Below, in pieces: positions 55,660 through 63,186 of a stretch of DNA of 64,000 bases. Numbering within the stretch: the first letter of the stretch is position 1; each line of letters begins with the position of its first letter. The DNA comes from Burkholderiaceae bacterium (GTDB lineage Bacteria; Pseudomonadota; Gammaproteobacteria; Burkholderiales; Burkholderiaceae_C): the NCBI GenBank assembly GCA_024235855.1, contig JACKLN010000006.1, forward strand, positions 1-64,000, written 5' to 3'. A program made the position numbers and the translations under genes. The notes under the pieces are model-generated. The model was not told the origin of the DNA, did not search any database, and saw only the letters and a list, made by a program, of their open reading frames with translations.

Positions 55660-56408
55660 GCCTCCTCACCGACCCCGGCTTCTACGCCGTCGCGGTGCCG
55701 GCGGTGCTGCTGATGGGCATGTCCAAGAGCGGCTTCGGTGCCGGCTTCGGTGCGCTGGCCGTGCCGCTGATGGCGCTGGCCATGCCGGTGCCGCAGGCCG
55801 CGGCCATCATGCTGCCGCTGCTGGCGGTGATGGACGGCTTCGGCCTGGCGGCACTGTGGCGCGAGCGCGACCGTGCGCTGATCCGCCTGCTGCTGCCCGC
55901 CGGGCTGGCCGGCACGGTGCTGGGCACGCTGCTGTTCGGCTGGCTGTCGGCGCCCGTGGTGGCCGGCCTCGTCGGCGCGCTCACACTGGCCTTCCTGGCC
56001 ATCCGCCGCTTCTTCCCGCCGCGGCGCGACGCACCGCCGCCACCGCGCTGGCTGGGCTGGCTGCTGGGCATGACCTCGGGCTTCACCAGCTTCGTGGCCC
56101 ACGCCGGCAGCCCGCCGATCGGCTTCTACGTGATGCCGCTGAAGCTCTCGCCGGTGACCTTCACGGCGACGATGGCGGTGTTCTTCGCCGCCATCAACGC
56201 GTCCAAGTGGGTGCCCTACTGGTGGCTGGGGCTGATCGACACGACCAACCTGCTGGCCTCAGCCGTGCTGCTGCCCCTGGCCCCGATCGGCGTGTGGCTC
56301 GGTGTGCGCATCGTGCGCATCATCCCGCCGCGGCTGTTCTACGGGCTGTTCGAGCTCGGCATGCTGTTCACCGGGCTCAAGCTTCTCTGGGACGGCGTCC
56401 AGGGCTAG
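55656..56408 (+). CDS. TauE/SafE (TSUP) family sulfite/organosulfonate-type permease
   Basis: A 250-residue membrane protein with about eight helices and the TSUP repeats AVPAVLLMGMSKSGFGAGFG and LLGMTSGFTSFVAHAGSPP. No ATG or GTG lies at the expected N-terminus. The frame reads CTG-AGC-CTC-CTC-ACC at 55656, where the CTG overlaps the previous TGA exactly as ATGA overlaps do, so CTG is proposed as the start. The next option, GTG 55695, would remove half of the first helix. Its 3' end overlaps the convergent AI-2E-family gene by 150 bp. Confidence 0.82.
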   Translation: MSLLTDPGFYAVAVPAVLLMGMSKSGFGAGFGALAVPLMALAMPVPQAAAIMLPLLAVMDGFGLAALWRERDRALIRLLLPAGLAGTVLGTLLFGWLSAPVVAGLVGALTLAFLAIRRFFPPRRDAPPPPRWLGWLLGMTSGFTSFVAHAGSPPIGFYVMPLKLSPVTFTATMAVFFAAINASKWVPYWWLGLIDTTNLLASAVLLPLAPIGVWLGVRIVRIIPPRLFYGLFELGMLFTGLKLLWDGVQG

Positions 56409-57476
56409 AACGTCCTCGTCGCCGATCCAGGCCGCCAGCAGCGTCCAGGCCACGGCCAGCACCACCGGACCGACGAAGATGCCCACCAGGCCGAAGGCGA
56501 ACAGGCCGCCGATGACACCGGCCAGGATCAGCAGCATCGGCAGGTCCGCGCCCAGACGGATCAGCACCGGGCGGATCACGTTGTCGATGGTGCCCACCAC
56601 CACCGAGGCCACCAGCAGCACGACGGCCCAGGTGGTGTCGCCCTGCCAGAACAGCCAGCCCACCGCGGCCAGCAGCACCGGCAGTGGGCCCACCTGCGCC
56701 AGGCACAGCATCAGCATCACCGCCGTCAGCAGCCCGGCCAGCGGCACGCCGGCGATCTTGAGCGCCAGGCCGCCGAGCACCGACTGGACCAGCGCCGTCA
56801 CGCCCACGCCCAGGGCCACGCCGCGGATGGCGTCACCGGCCAGCTCCACCACGTGGCGGCCACGCACGCCGCCCAGGCGCTCCCCGATGCGCAGCACCGT
56901 GGCCGCCCAGGCCTCGCCGCCCTGGTACATCACCGCGGCGATGGCCACCGTGCCCAGGAACTGCACGATCAGGTAGCCCAGGCTGCCGACCTCGCTGACG
57001 AACCAGCGCGTGAGGTTGCCGGCATACGGCGCCACGCGCTCGAGCAGGCCGTCGATGCCGGCGGCCACCAGGCTCTGCCACAGTTCCACCAGCGTCGGGC
57101 CCAGCACCGGCAGCGTGGCCAGCCAGGCCGGCGGCTCGGCCATGCGGAACGAGGCCGCCAGCCTGGCCCATTCGACGATGCGGTCGACGTTGCCGACGAT
57201 GGTGACGATGGCCACCACCAGCGGCACCACGAACAGCAGCAGCAGCGCCAGCGACATCACCGTCGTGGCCAGCCAGCGCCGGCCGCCGGCCAGGGCTTCC
57301 ACGCGGCGCATCAGCGGCCAGGTGGCGATGACGACCATGGCCGCCCAGATGGCCGGGCCGACGAAGGGGCGCAGCACCCACAGCGCGCTGACGATCAGCG
57401 CCGCCAGTGCCAGCACGCCCAGCGTGGTCTGGGCCAGGGCCAGGCGGGAGGCGCCCGACGTGTCGTCGTCGCTCAT
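56259..57476 (-). CDS. AI-2E family transporter (PerM/YdiK-like)
   Basis: A 405-residue membrane protein with 7-8 helices. Family motifs include LRPFVGPAIWAAMVVIATWPL near the N-terminus, VIRPVLIRLGADLPMLLILAGVIGGLFAFGLVGIFVGPVVLAV near the C-terminus. Despite the name, members may export varied small molecules. ATG 57476 is chosen over 57518. The last ~50 residues (QHAELEQPVEQPRRDDAHDA and onward) are polar, low-complexity and encoded antisense to the TauE/SafE gene, so they may be a recent read-through extension. Confidence 0.9.
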   Translation of the reverse strand: MSDDDTSGASRLALAQTTLGVLALAALIVSALWVLRPFVGPAIWAAMVVIATWPLMRRVEALAGGRRWLATTVMSLALLLLFVVPLVVAIVTIVGNVDRIVEWARLAASFRMAEPPAWLATLPVLGPTLVELWQSLVAAGIDGLLERVAPYAGNLTRWFVSEVGSLGYLIVQFLGTVAIAAVMYQGGEAWAATVLRIGERLGGVRGRHVVELAGDAIRGVALGVGVTALVQSVLGGLALKIAGVPLAGLLTAVMLMLCLAQVGPLPVLLAAVGWLFWQGDTTWAVVLLVASVVVGTIDNVIRPVLIRLGADLPMLLILAGVIGGLFAFGLVGIFVGPVVLAVAWTLLAAWIGDEDVLALDAVPEKLEPGEQHAELEQPVEQPRRDDAHDAHTEPHADRGQGQQHG

Positions 57477-57480
57477 GCGG

Positions 57481-58023
57481 TCAGCGCTTCTCGACGTAGG
57501 GCTCCACGCCCACCGCATCCAGCCGGTAGCCGCTGGTGCCCATGCTGGAGGCCGCGCGTTCGATCTTCAGCGTGCCGCGCACCCAGACCGCGTCCATGGT
57601 GCGCGACTTGACGGGCGTCTTCGCCTGCACGAAGACGATCTGGTTGGCCGGTGGCGGCGGCGTGTGGATGCAGGCGCCGAAGTAGGGCACGAGCAGGAAC
57701 GACGTCAGGCCCGCCGGGGTCTCGTCCAGTGGCACCACGAAGCCCGGCAGGCGCACGGCACGGCCGTCCATGGCGGGCACGGTGGGTGCCTTGTCCCAGA
57801 TCTCGCGCAGCTTCTCCAGCATGGCCTGGGCCTTCGGGTCGGCGTCGTTCAGGCCGCTGCCCTCCGGCGCGCCCAGGCCCATGCCCTTGAGGTCCTTCAG
57901 CGGGTCCCAGTCCTTCGGGACCAGCTCCTCCCACTTCAGCTCGCGGAACTCGGCGGCGGCCACCGCGGCCGCCGGTAGCGTGGTGGCGGCGACCAGGGCC
58001 TGGAGCAGGTGTCGGCGTTGCAT
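57481..58023 (-). CDS. DUF3299 periplasmic protein
   Basis: A 180-residue exported protein: signal MQRRHLLQALVAATTLPAAAVAAA (Tat-like RR motif), then the DUF3299 core REL(K)WEELVPKDWDP, VRLPGFVVPLDE and FLLVPYFGACIHTPPPPANQIVFV. Family members often lie with ABC efflux genes of the MacB/FtsX type and may be lipoprotein- or metal-related, but function is unknown. 4 bp upstream of the AI-2E gene, same strand, so co-transcribed. Confidence 0.88.
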   Translation of the reverse strand: MQRRHLLQALVAATTLPAAAVAAAEFRELKWEELVPKDWDPLKDLKGMGLGAPEGSGLNDADPKAQAMLEKLREIWDKAPTVPAMDGRAVRLPGFVVPLDETPAGLTSFLLVPYFGACIHTPPPPANQIVFVQAKTPVKSRTMDAVWVRGTLKIERAASSMGTSGYRLDAVGVEPYVEKR

Positions 58024-58128
58024 CGCAGCATTGTGCCGCGTGCGCCGGCCAGGGTTCCGCGAAGACACAACGGTCTTCGGTCGCGGGCCGGGCGCGGATT
58101 GGGTATGCTGAATTCCAGGCAGCCAGCC

Positions 58129-58995
58129 ATGTCCAGCGACATCAACTTCCACCACGAACGCAGCCGGCTAGACCCCTCGCAGCTCTCGCGCTGGCAGGGC
58201 TTGCCGCTGGCCTGGCTGGACGTGACCGGACCGGTGCGCAGCCGCATCGTCAGCGACGCGCCGGTGCTGGCACTCATCGACGAGGGCCAGGCCGACGCCG
58301 AGATCGCATACGGCGGACGCGGCACGCGGCTGGACGTGCGGCCAGGCTCCATCGGCCTTTTCGACGCAGACGAGCCGCGGACCAGCAGCTGGCGCTGCCG
58401 CACGGCACGCCGGATCATGGTCAAGCTGGACCTGCCCTGGCTGCTGCAGCGCGGGCTGGGCGCCGACGAATGGCGGCACCTGCGCCTGCGCCGCGACCTC
58501 GAGTTCCACGACCCAGCGCTGTGCGGGCTGATGCGGCTGATGGTGCGCGAGGTGGCCGAGGGTTGCCCCAACGGCCCGTTGGTGGCCGATGCGCTGTCGC
58601 TGGGGCTGGCCATGCGCGTCGTGGCCACCCACGGTGACGGGCCATCGGCGCGCCGCGAGCGTGGCCGCCTGACGGCCGCGCAGCAGCGGCGGGTCGACGC
58701 GCTGATCGCCGCCGAGCTGGCCGGGCCGCTGCCGCTGGCGCGGCTGGCCGAGGCCGCCGGCTACAGCGCGCCGCACTTCACGCGGCTCTTCCGGCGTACG
58801 ATGGACTGCACGCCGCACCAGTACGTGCTGCGCAGGCGCGTCGAACATGCGCAGGCGCTGCTGGCGGGCAGTGATCTGAGCCTGGCCGAGGTGGCCCTGC
58901 GCAGCGGCTTCTCGAGCCAGAGTCACATGACCGCCGTGGTCGTGCAGCAACTGGGCGCCACGCCCGGGGCGATCCGGGCGCGGCGCCTGGGCTGA
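58129..58995 (+). CDS. AraC-family transcriptional regulator
   Basis: A 288-residue regulator. N-terminal cupin-like sensory part (about 25-150) and C-terminal AraC helix-turn-helix pair (about 185-285, LPLARLAEAAGYSAPHFTRLFRRTMDCTPHQYV…LSLAEVALRSGFSSQSHMTAVV). Start at ATG 58129 (MSSDINFHHERS); upstream ATG 58105 is possible. A TATGCT element at 58104-58109 may be the -10. It is convergent with the tannase gene (9 bp), and its target is not evident. Confidence 0.9.
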   Translation: MSSDINFHHERSRLDPSQLSRWQGLPLAWLDVTGPVRSRIVSDAPVLALIDEGQADAEIAYGGRGTRLDVRPGSIGLFDADEPRTSSWRCRTARRIMVKLDLPWLLQRGLGADEWRHLRLRRDLEFHDPALCGLMRLMVREVAEGCPNGPLVADALSLGLAMRVVATHGDGPSARRERGRLTAAQQRRVDALIAAELAGPLPLARLAEAAGYSAPHFTRLFRRTMDCTPHQYVLRRRVEHAQALLAGSDLSLAEVALRSGFSSQSHMTAVVVQQLGATPGAIRARRLG

Positions 58996-59004
58996 CGCCT
59001 CTGC

Positions 59005-60717
59005 TCAGCGTGCCGGACGCCGGCAGGCGCCGAGGGTGGTGCCACCGGCACGGTAGTCCAGCCGGCCGTCCACCTCGTCCTTGTACTTCACGAGCACGCT
59101 GTCGCAGACCTCTTCGGTGGTCTCGAGGTTGCCACCGCAGTGGAAGCTCTCGGCACTGTTCGGGTCGCCCACGCCGTCGTAGATCGCGGTCTGCGGGTAC
59201 AGGCACAGCGGCCGCGTGCGGGTCACGCCGTTGCTCGTGATCTGCGCCGTGATGGTCTCCGGCGCGATGCCCTTCTCCACCCAGTCGACCAGGGCGCCGA
59301 ACAGGTTCTGCGGCTGCGGCCCCGGCCCGCCGGCGCAGTGGCCGACGCCCGGCGCGCGGAACAGGCGGTAGAAGTCCTGCACGGCGCCGAAGCGGCCCGG
59401 CTGGCCACCGCTGTAGCGGCGCGCCATCTGGCGGTAGTAGTGCAGCACGCCCTGCGGCATGATCAGGTTGTCGTTGGCACCGACCATGGTCAGCAGCTTG
59501 CCACCCTTGCGCCGGAACTGGTCGAGGTTGCCGAAGGTGTCGGTGACGTCGGCGATGTTCTGCGAGCCCTGCTGGGCGATGTCGGCGTAGCCGTCGATCG
59601 TCACCGTGGTCCAGTCGAAGTTGGGATCCGCGGTGTTCCAGCGGAACTGCGTCGTGCCGAGGAAGAACGGCGTGCTGCCGTTGAGGCTGTTGATGACGGT
59701 GCCGCGGTCCAGGCCGAACCAGATGCGGTTGCCATCCGGGTTGCGCGGGCCGTCCCAGATCATGTCGATGGCCTGTGCCTCGGCCGGCGACAGGCAGTTG
59801 GCCTCCGGCGCCGTCGGCGAGCCGCAGATGTTGGCGGTGGCGCTGAAGGTGCAGGCGCGCGGCTCGTCGATGACACCGTCGACCACGCCATCGTCGCCAT
59901 CGCAGGCGGCCACGGCCGAGGCGGTGGCCTGCGACAGCTTGGCGCCTTCGATGGGGCCGCCCACCAGGTCCTTCATCACGATCTGGCCCCACATCTGGGC
60001 CGTCTGGAACCGGGTCCAGTACATCGCCGGCGCGTTGGCCAGGATGCCGTCGAGCTCGCCGGCCAGTTCCTGCGCCAGCACGTAGCCCTGGCGCCCGCCG
60101 GTGGAGCAGCCGTTCCAGTAGTTGTACGAAGGCCGCCGGGCGTAATACGCGTTGGCCACGGCCTTGGACAACAAGACCTGCTGCTTCATGCCGTTGCGGA
60201 TGAAGTCGTTGATGAACTGCAGGTTGTAGGTGCCGTCGGGGTTCACCGCGGGGTCGCAGTTCCCACCCACGTGGCCGGTGTCGTTGCCGGAGCCGACGTA
60301 GCCGGCGTTCACCGGCGGCAGCACGTTCAGGCTGCCGGCGCAACCGCCACCGCCGATGCCCTGGGTGCGCCCGTTCCACGCGCCCTGCACGCCGCCGACG
60401 CCACCGTCCAGCGAGTTCAGCGGCAGGCCGACGCGCACGTTGATGTTCTGCTCCGGCGACTCGCCGTACAGGATGTCGACTTGGCAGTACGAGACGTTGC
60501 CGCCGTTGGCCGGGATCACGGCGGCGCTGACGTTCTTGATGCCCGCACCGCCGACGATGCCGCCGCCGGGGCCGGCGAGCTGGCCGCAGCTCAGCGGCTC
60601 GGGTGGTGGCGGCAGCAGCGCGCGGCCGCGCTCGGTCGTCTGGGTAGCGCTGGCGGCGCCGGCGGACAGCACGCCCGCGCCGAGCAGGCAGGACAGCGTG
60701 ACGAATGATCTGAACAT
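59005..60717 (-). CDS. Secreted tannase/feruloyl esterase family hydrolase
   Basis: A 570-residue exported alpha/beta hydrolase with signal peptide (1-~24, ASAT). The catalytic set of the tannase/MHETase family is complete: Ser205 in GCSTGG, Asp416 in GAND and His460 in GVGHC, with Cys204 and Cys461 next to Ser and His forming the family-specific CS-D-HC disulfide. A calcium-binding loop DGDDGVVDGVIDEP lies at 273-286. It should cleave esters of aromatic acids (gallate, ferulate, terephthalate half-esters). It may be a type II secretion substrate. Divergent from the nucleotidase gene. Confidence 0.92.
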   Translation of the reverse strand: MFRSFVTLSCLLGAGVLSAGAASATQTTERGRALLPPPPEPLSCGQLAGPGGGIVGGAGIKNVSAAVIPANGGNVSYCQVDILYGESPEQNINVRVGLPLNSLDGGVGGVQGAWNGRTQGIGGGGCAGSLNVLPPVNAGYVGSGNDTGHVGGNCDPAVNPDGTYNLQFINDFIRNGMKQQVLLSKAVANAYYARRPSYNYWNGCSTGGRQGYVLAQELAGELDGILANAPAMYWTRFQTAQMWGQIVMKDLVGGPIEGAKLSQATASAVAACDGDDGVVDGVIDEPRACTFSATANICGSPTAPEANCLSPAEAQAIDMIWDGPRNPDGNRIWFGLDRGTVINSLNGSTPFFLGTTQFRWNTADPNFDWTTVTIDGYADIAQQGSQNIADVTDTFGNLDQFRRKGGKLLTMVGANDNLIMPQGVLHYYRQMARRYSGGQPGRFGAVQDFYRLFRAPGVGHCAGGPGPQPQNLFGALVDWVEKGIAPETITAQITSNGVTRTRPLCLYPQTAIYDGVGDPNSAESFHCGGNLETTEEVCDSVLVKYKDEVDGRLDYRAGGTTLGACRRPAR

Positions 60718-60870
60718 GGGGTCTCCTCTTGGCGTGACGACGCTGCCGCCAGGGCAGGCGGCAGCCGCGTCGATTCAAGCGGAGCAACGACCGCCGGTCT
60801 TTCGGAATCGACGCCGCATAACAGGATCCGATCGAGGGACTTCCCCGAGGCGCGCTCCTATCATCCGGCC

Positions 60871-61797
60871 ATGCCCACCTCGCTCGAAGGCCGCTTCGTC
60901 GTCGCCATTTCGTCGCGCGCGCTGTTCGACTTCGAGGAGGAGAACCGGCTGTTCGAGGCCGCCGACGACCGCGCCTACATGCAGCTGCAGCTGCAGCGGC
61001 TGGACCAGCCGGCGCGGCCGGGCGTGGCGTTTTCGCTGGTGCACAAGCTGCTGGCCTTCAACCGCGCCGCACCCGGGGCGGCTCCCGATGCAGCGCAGAC
61101 GCCGCGCGTGGAGGTGGTGATCCTCTCGCGCAACGACCCGGTCTCGGGCATGCGGGTGTTCCGCTCGGCGCAGCACTACGGCCTGCCGATCGAGCGCGGC
61201 GTGTTCACCCGCGGCCAGAGCCCGTGGCGTTACCTGAAGCCGCTGGCGGCACACCTGTTCCTGTCGGCCAACGAGGCCGACGTGAGGGGTGCGCTCACGG
61301 CCGGCGTGCCGGCGGCGCGCGTGGCCACGCACGCGGTGCGCGCGTCCGACGCCCACCCCGACGAACTGCGCATCGCCTTCGACGGCGACGCGGTGCTGTT
61401 CTCCGACGAGGCCGAGCGCGTCTTCCAGCAGGGCGGGCTGCCGGCCTTCCAGGACCATGAGCGCACGCGCGTGGACACGCCGCTGGCGCCCGGCCCCTTC
61501 AAGCCGCTGCTCGAGGCGCTGCACCGGCTGCAGCAGTCGCCGGCGCCGAACATGCGGGTGCGCACGGCGCTGGTCACCGCACGCAGCGCGCCGGCCCACG
61601 AACGCGCCATCCGCACGCTGATGAACTGGCAGGTGGACGTGGACGAGGCGCTGTTCCTCGGCGGCCTGGCCAAGGGCCCGTTCCTGCGCGAGTTCGAGCC
61701 GGACTTCTTCTTCGACGACCAGACCGGTCACGTGGAAAGCGCCGCCGGGCACGTGCCGGCCGGTCACGTGGCGGCCGGCGTGGCCAACGAGCGCTGA
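60871..61797 (+). CDS. Cytosolic 5'-nucleotidase of the cN-I (PF06189-like) family
   Basis: A 308-residue protein resembling cN-I-type 5'-nucleotidases: LVVAISSRALFDFEEENRLFE-like start, VEVVILSRNDPVSGMRVFRSAQHYGLPIERGVFTRG, LFLSANEADV and IAFDGDAVLFSDEAERVF (DxDxV/L-type haloacid-dehalogenase motif). Its C-terminus has DDQTGHVESAAGHVPAGHV, typical of the family. It probably dephosphorylates nucleoside monophosphates. 1 bp from the convergent lipoprotein stop. Confidence 0.9.
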   Translation: MPTSLEGRFVVAISSRALFDFEEENRLFEAADDRAYMQLQLQRLDQPARPGVAFSLVHKLLAFNRAAPGAAPDAAQTPRVEVVILSRNDPVSGMRVFRSAQHYGLPIERGVFTRGQSPWRYLKPLAAHLFLSANEADVRGALTAGVPAARVATHAVRASDAHPDELRIAFDGDAVLFSDEAERVFQQGGLPAFQDHERTRVDTPLAPGPFKPLLEALHRLQQSPAPNMRVRTALVTARSAPAHERAIRTLMNWQVDVDEALFLGGLAKGPFLREFEPDFFFDDQTGHVESAAGHVPAGHVAAGVANER

Positions 61798-61798
61798 T

Positions 61799-62206
61799 CT
61801 AGCGGTAGACGATGGCCTCGGCCGACACCCGCACGCCGGAGTAGCCGACGCCGAACTGCGTGGCCGAACGCACCAGATCGCGCATGATCACCGCGTCAGC
61901 CCCACAGGCGCAGGCCTTCTCGCGTACGGCCTCCACACGGCCTTCGTCGCTGCGGTCGTTGAACAGCGTGCGGCCGCTTTCGCTGGAGATCAGGCAGATC
62001 GCCTCGAAGGGGCGCTTGACGTCCTCGCGCGAGGCGTAGACATCCAGCTTGCAGCCCTCGGGCTTGGCGGCGAAGCGCGACGCGCCGACCTGGACCACGC
62101 CGGTGGAGGCGCAGCCGGCCAGCAGCAGTGCCGCCAGCGTCAGCGGCAGGGCCCGCGTGAGCAGGCGGGCGGTGGTGCGGTGGCGGGGCATGGGCAAGGG
62201 TCTCAT
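61799..62206 (-). CDS. Hypothetical small lipoprotein
   Basis: A 135-residue protein with a long basic N-terminus, a hydrophobic stretch and lipobox LAGC (cysteine about residue 32). The mature part has conserved-looking pairs of cysteines (GCKLDVYASRE, AICLIS, KACACGADAVIMRDL). I do not assign a family. Start at 62206 is supported by AGGAG upstream; ATG 62191 is an alternative. Confidence 0.75.
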   Translation of the reverse strand: MRPLPMPRHRTTARLLTRALPLTLAALLLAGCASTGVVQVGASRFAAKPEGCKLDVYASREDVKRPFEAICLISSESGRTLFNDRSDEGRVEAVREKACACGADAVIMRDLVRSATQFGVGYSGVRVSAEAIVYR

Positions 62207-62383
62207 CGCAGGCTCCTGAAGATCGATGCGTTCCTGTCTGCTGCAGCAGGAACAGGCCGTGGATTCCCCGGAGCAGCGTACCACCCGGGCAAGGAACCAG
62301 ACCAAGGGGGGGCGGGCGACGGGCGTCACGCGGCTTTCACACGAGCGGCCTAGCGTGTGCACACACCCCGAGGAGGATCCTTC
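62207..62383. other. 177-bp intergenic region with inverted repeat
   Basis: Between the lipoprotein (minus) and the PEP-CTERM gene (plus). GTTCCTG and CAGGAAC (62229-62252 region) form a 7-bp inverted repeat around CTGCTGCAG, a possible operator for either gene. A strong AGGAGGA lies at 62370-62376. No gene is seen. Confidence 0.35.
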
Positions 62384-63181
62384 ATTCGCAACCCGACCCT
62401 GGCCACCCTGCTGGCGTCCGTCCTGGCCGTCCCGGCCCATGCCGCCATCCAGATCACCACCGCCGACGACGTCTACGCCCAGGACTTCGACGGCCTGGCC
62501 AGCAGCGGCACGGCCAACGCCTGGACCAACGACGACACACTGGCCGGCTGGAGCCTGTTCAACGCCAGCGGCGCGGCCATCGGCAGCTATCGCGCCGACA
62601 CCGGCGCATCCAACACCGGCAGCTTCTACAGCTTCGGCAGCAGCGGCAGCACCGACCGCGCGCTCGGCGGCACCGGCTCCGGCGGCAGCTATTTCGGCTC
62701 GCCGGCCAGCGGCAGCCTGGCCGGCTGGATCGCGGTGGCCTTCGAGAACGGCACCGGCGCCGGTCTGTCCGGATTCACGCTGGCCTTCGACGGCGAGCAG
62801 TGGCGCAACGGCGGCAACACCAGCGCGCAGGCGATGACGCTGCAGTACGGCCTGGGCCACAGCTTCGACAGCGTGGTCGACTGGGTCACCCCCGGCGGCG
62901 GCTTCGACTGGGCCTCGCCCGTCACCGGCAGCAGTGCCGCAGCGGTGGACGGCAATGCAGCCGGCCAGGTCGCCGGCCTGGGCGGCAGCGTGGCCCTGGA
63001 CTGGGCGGCCGGCCAGACGCTGTGGCTGCGCTGGGCCGAGGTCAACGACGTCGGCAGCGACCATGGCCTGGCCCTCGACAACCTGCAGTTCAGCGTCGCC
63101 GCCGTGCCCGAGCCCGGCACCTACGCCATGCTGCTGAGCGGCCTGCTGGCCATCGGCGCCTTCGTGCGCCGCAAGCAGTGA
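62384..63181 (+). CDS. PEP-CTERM sorting-domain protein, beta-rich
   Basis: About 265 residues. Signal peptide (RNPTLATLLASVLAVPAHAA), a Gly/Ser/Asn-rich beta domain (VYAQDFDGLASSGTANAWTN, LDNLQFSVAA) and C-terminal sorting signal VPEPGTYAMLLSGLLAIGAF followed by RRK. The start is doubtful: no ATG is available, and the strong site AGGAGGA (62370-62376) points to ATT at 62384. The alternative GTG 62357 lies upstream of that site and has no Shine-Dalgarno sequence. It is directly followed (5 bp) by a secreted nuclease gene, and the pair may be secreted together. Confidence 0.8.
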   Translation: MRNPTLATLLASVLAVPAHAAIQITTADDVYAQDFDGLASSGTANAWTNDDTLAGWSLFNASGAAIGSYRADTGASNTGSFYSFGSSGSTDRALGGTGSGGSYFGSPASGSLAGWIAVAFENGTGAGLSGFTLAFDGEQWRNGGNTSAQAMTLQYGLGHSFDSVVDWVTPGGGFDWASPVTGSSAAAVDGNAAGQVAGLGGSVALDWAAGQTLWLRWAEVNDVGSDHGLALDNLQFSVAAVPEPGTYAMLLSGLLAIGAFVRRKQ

Positions 63182-63186
63182 ACCCC

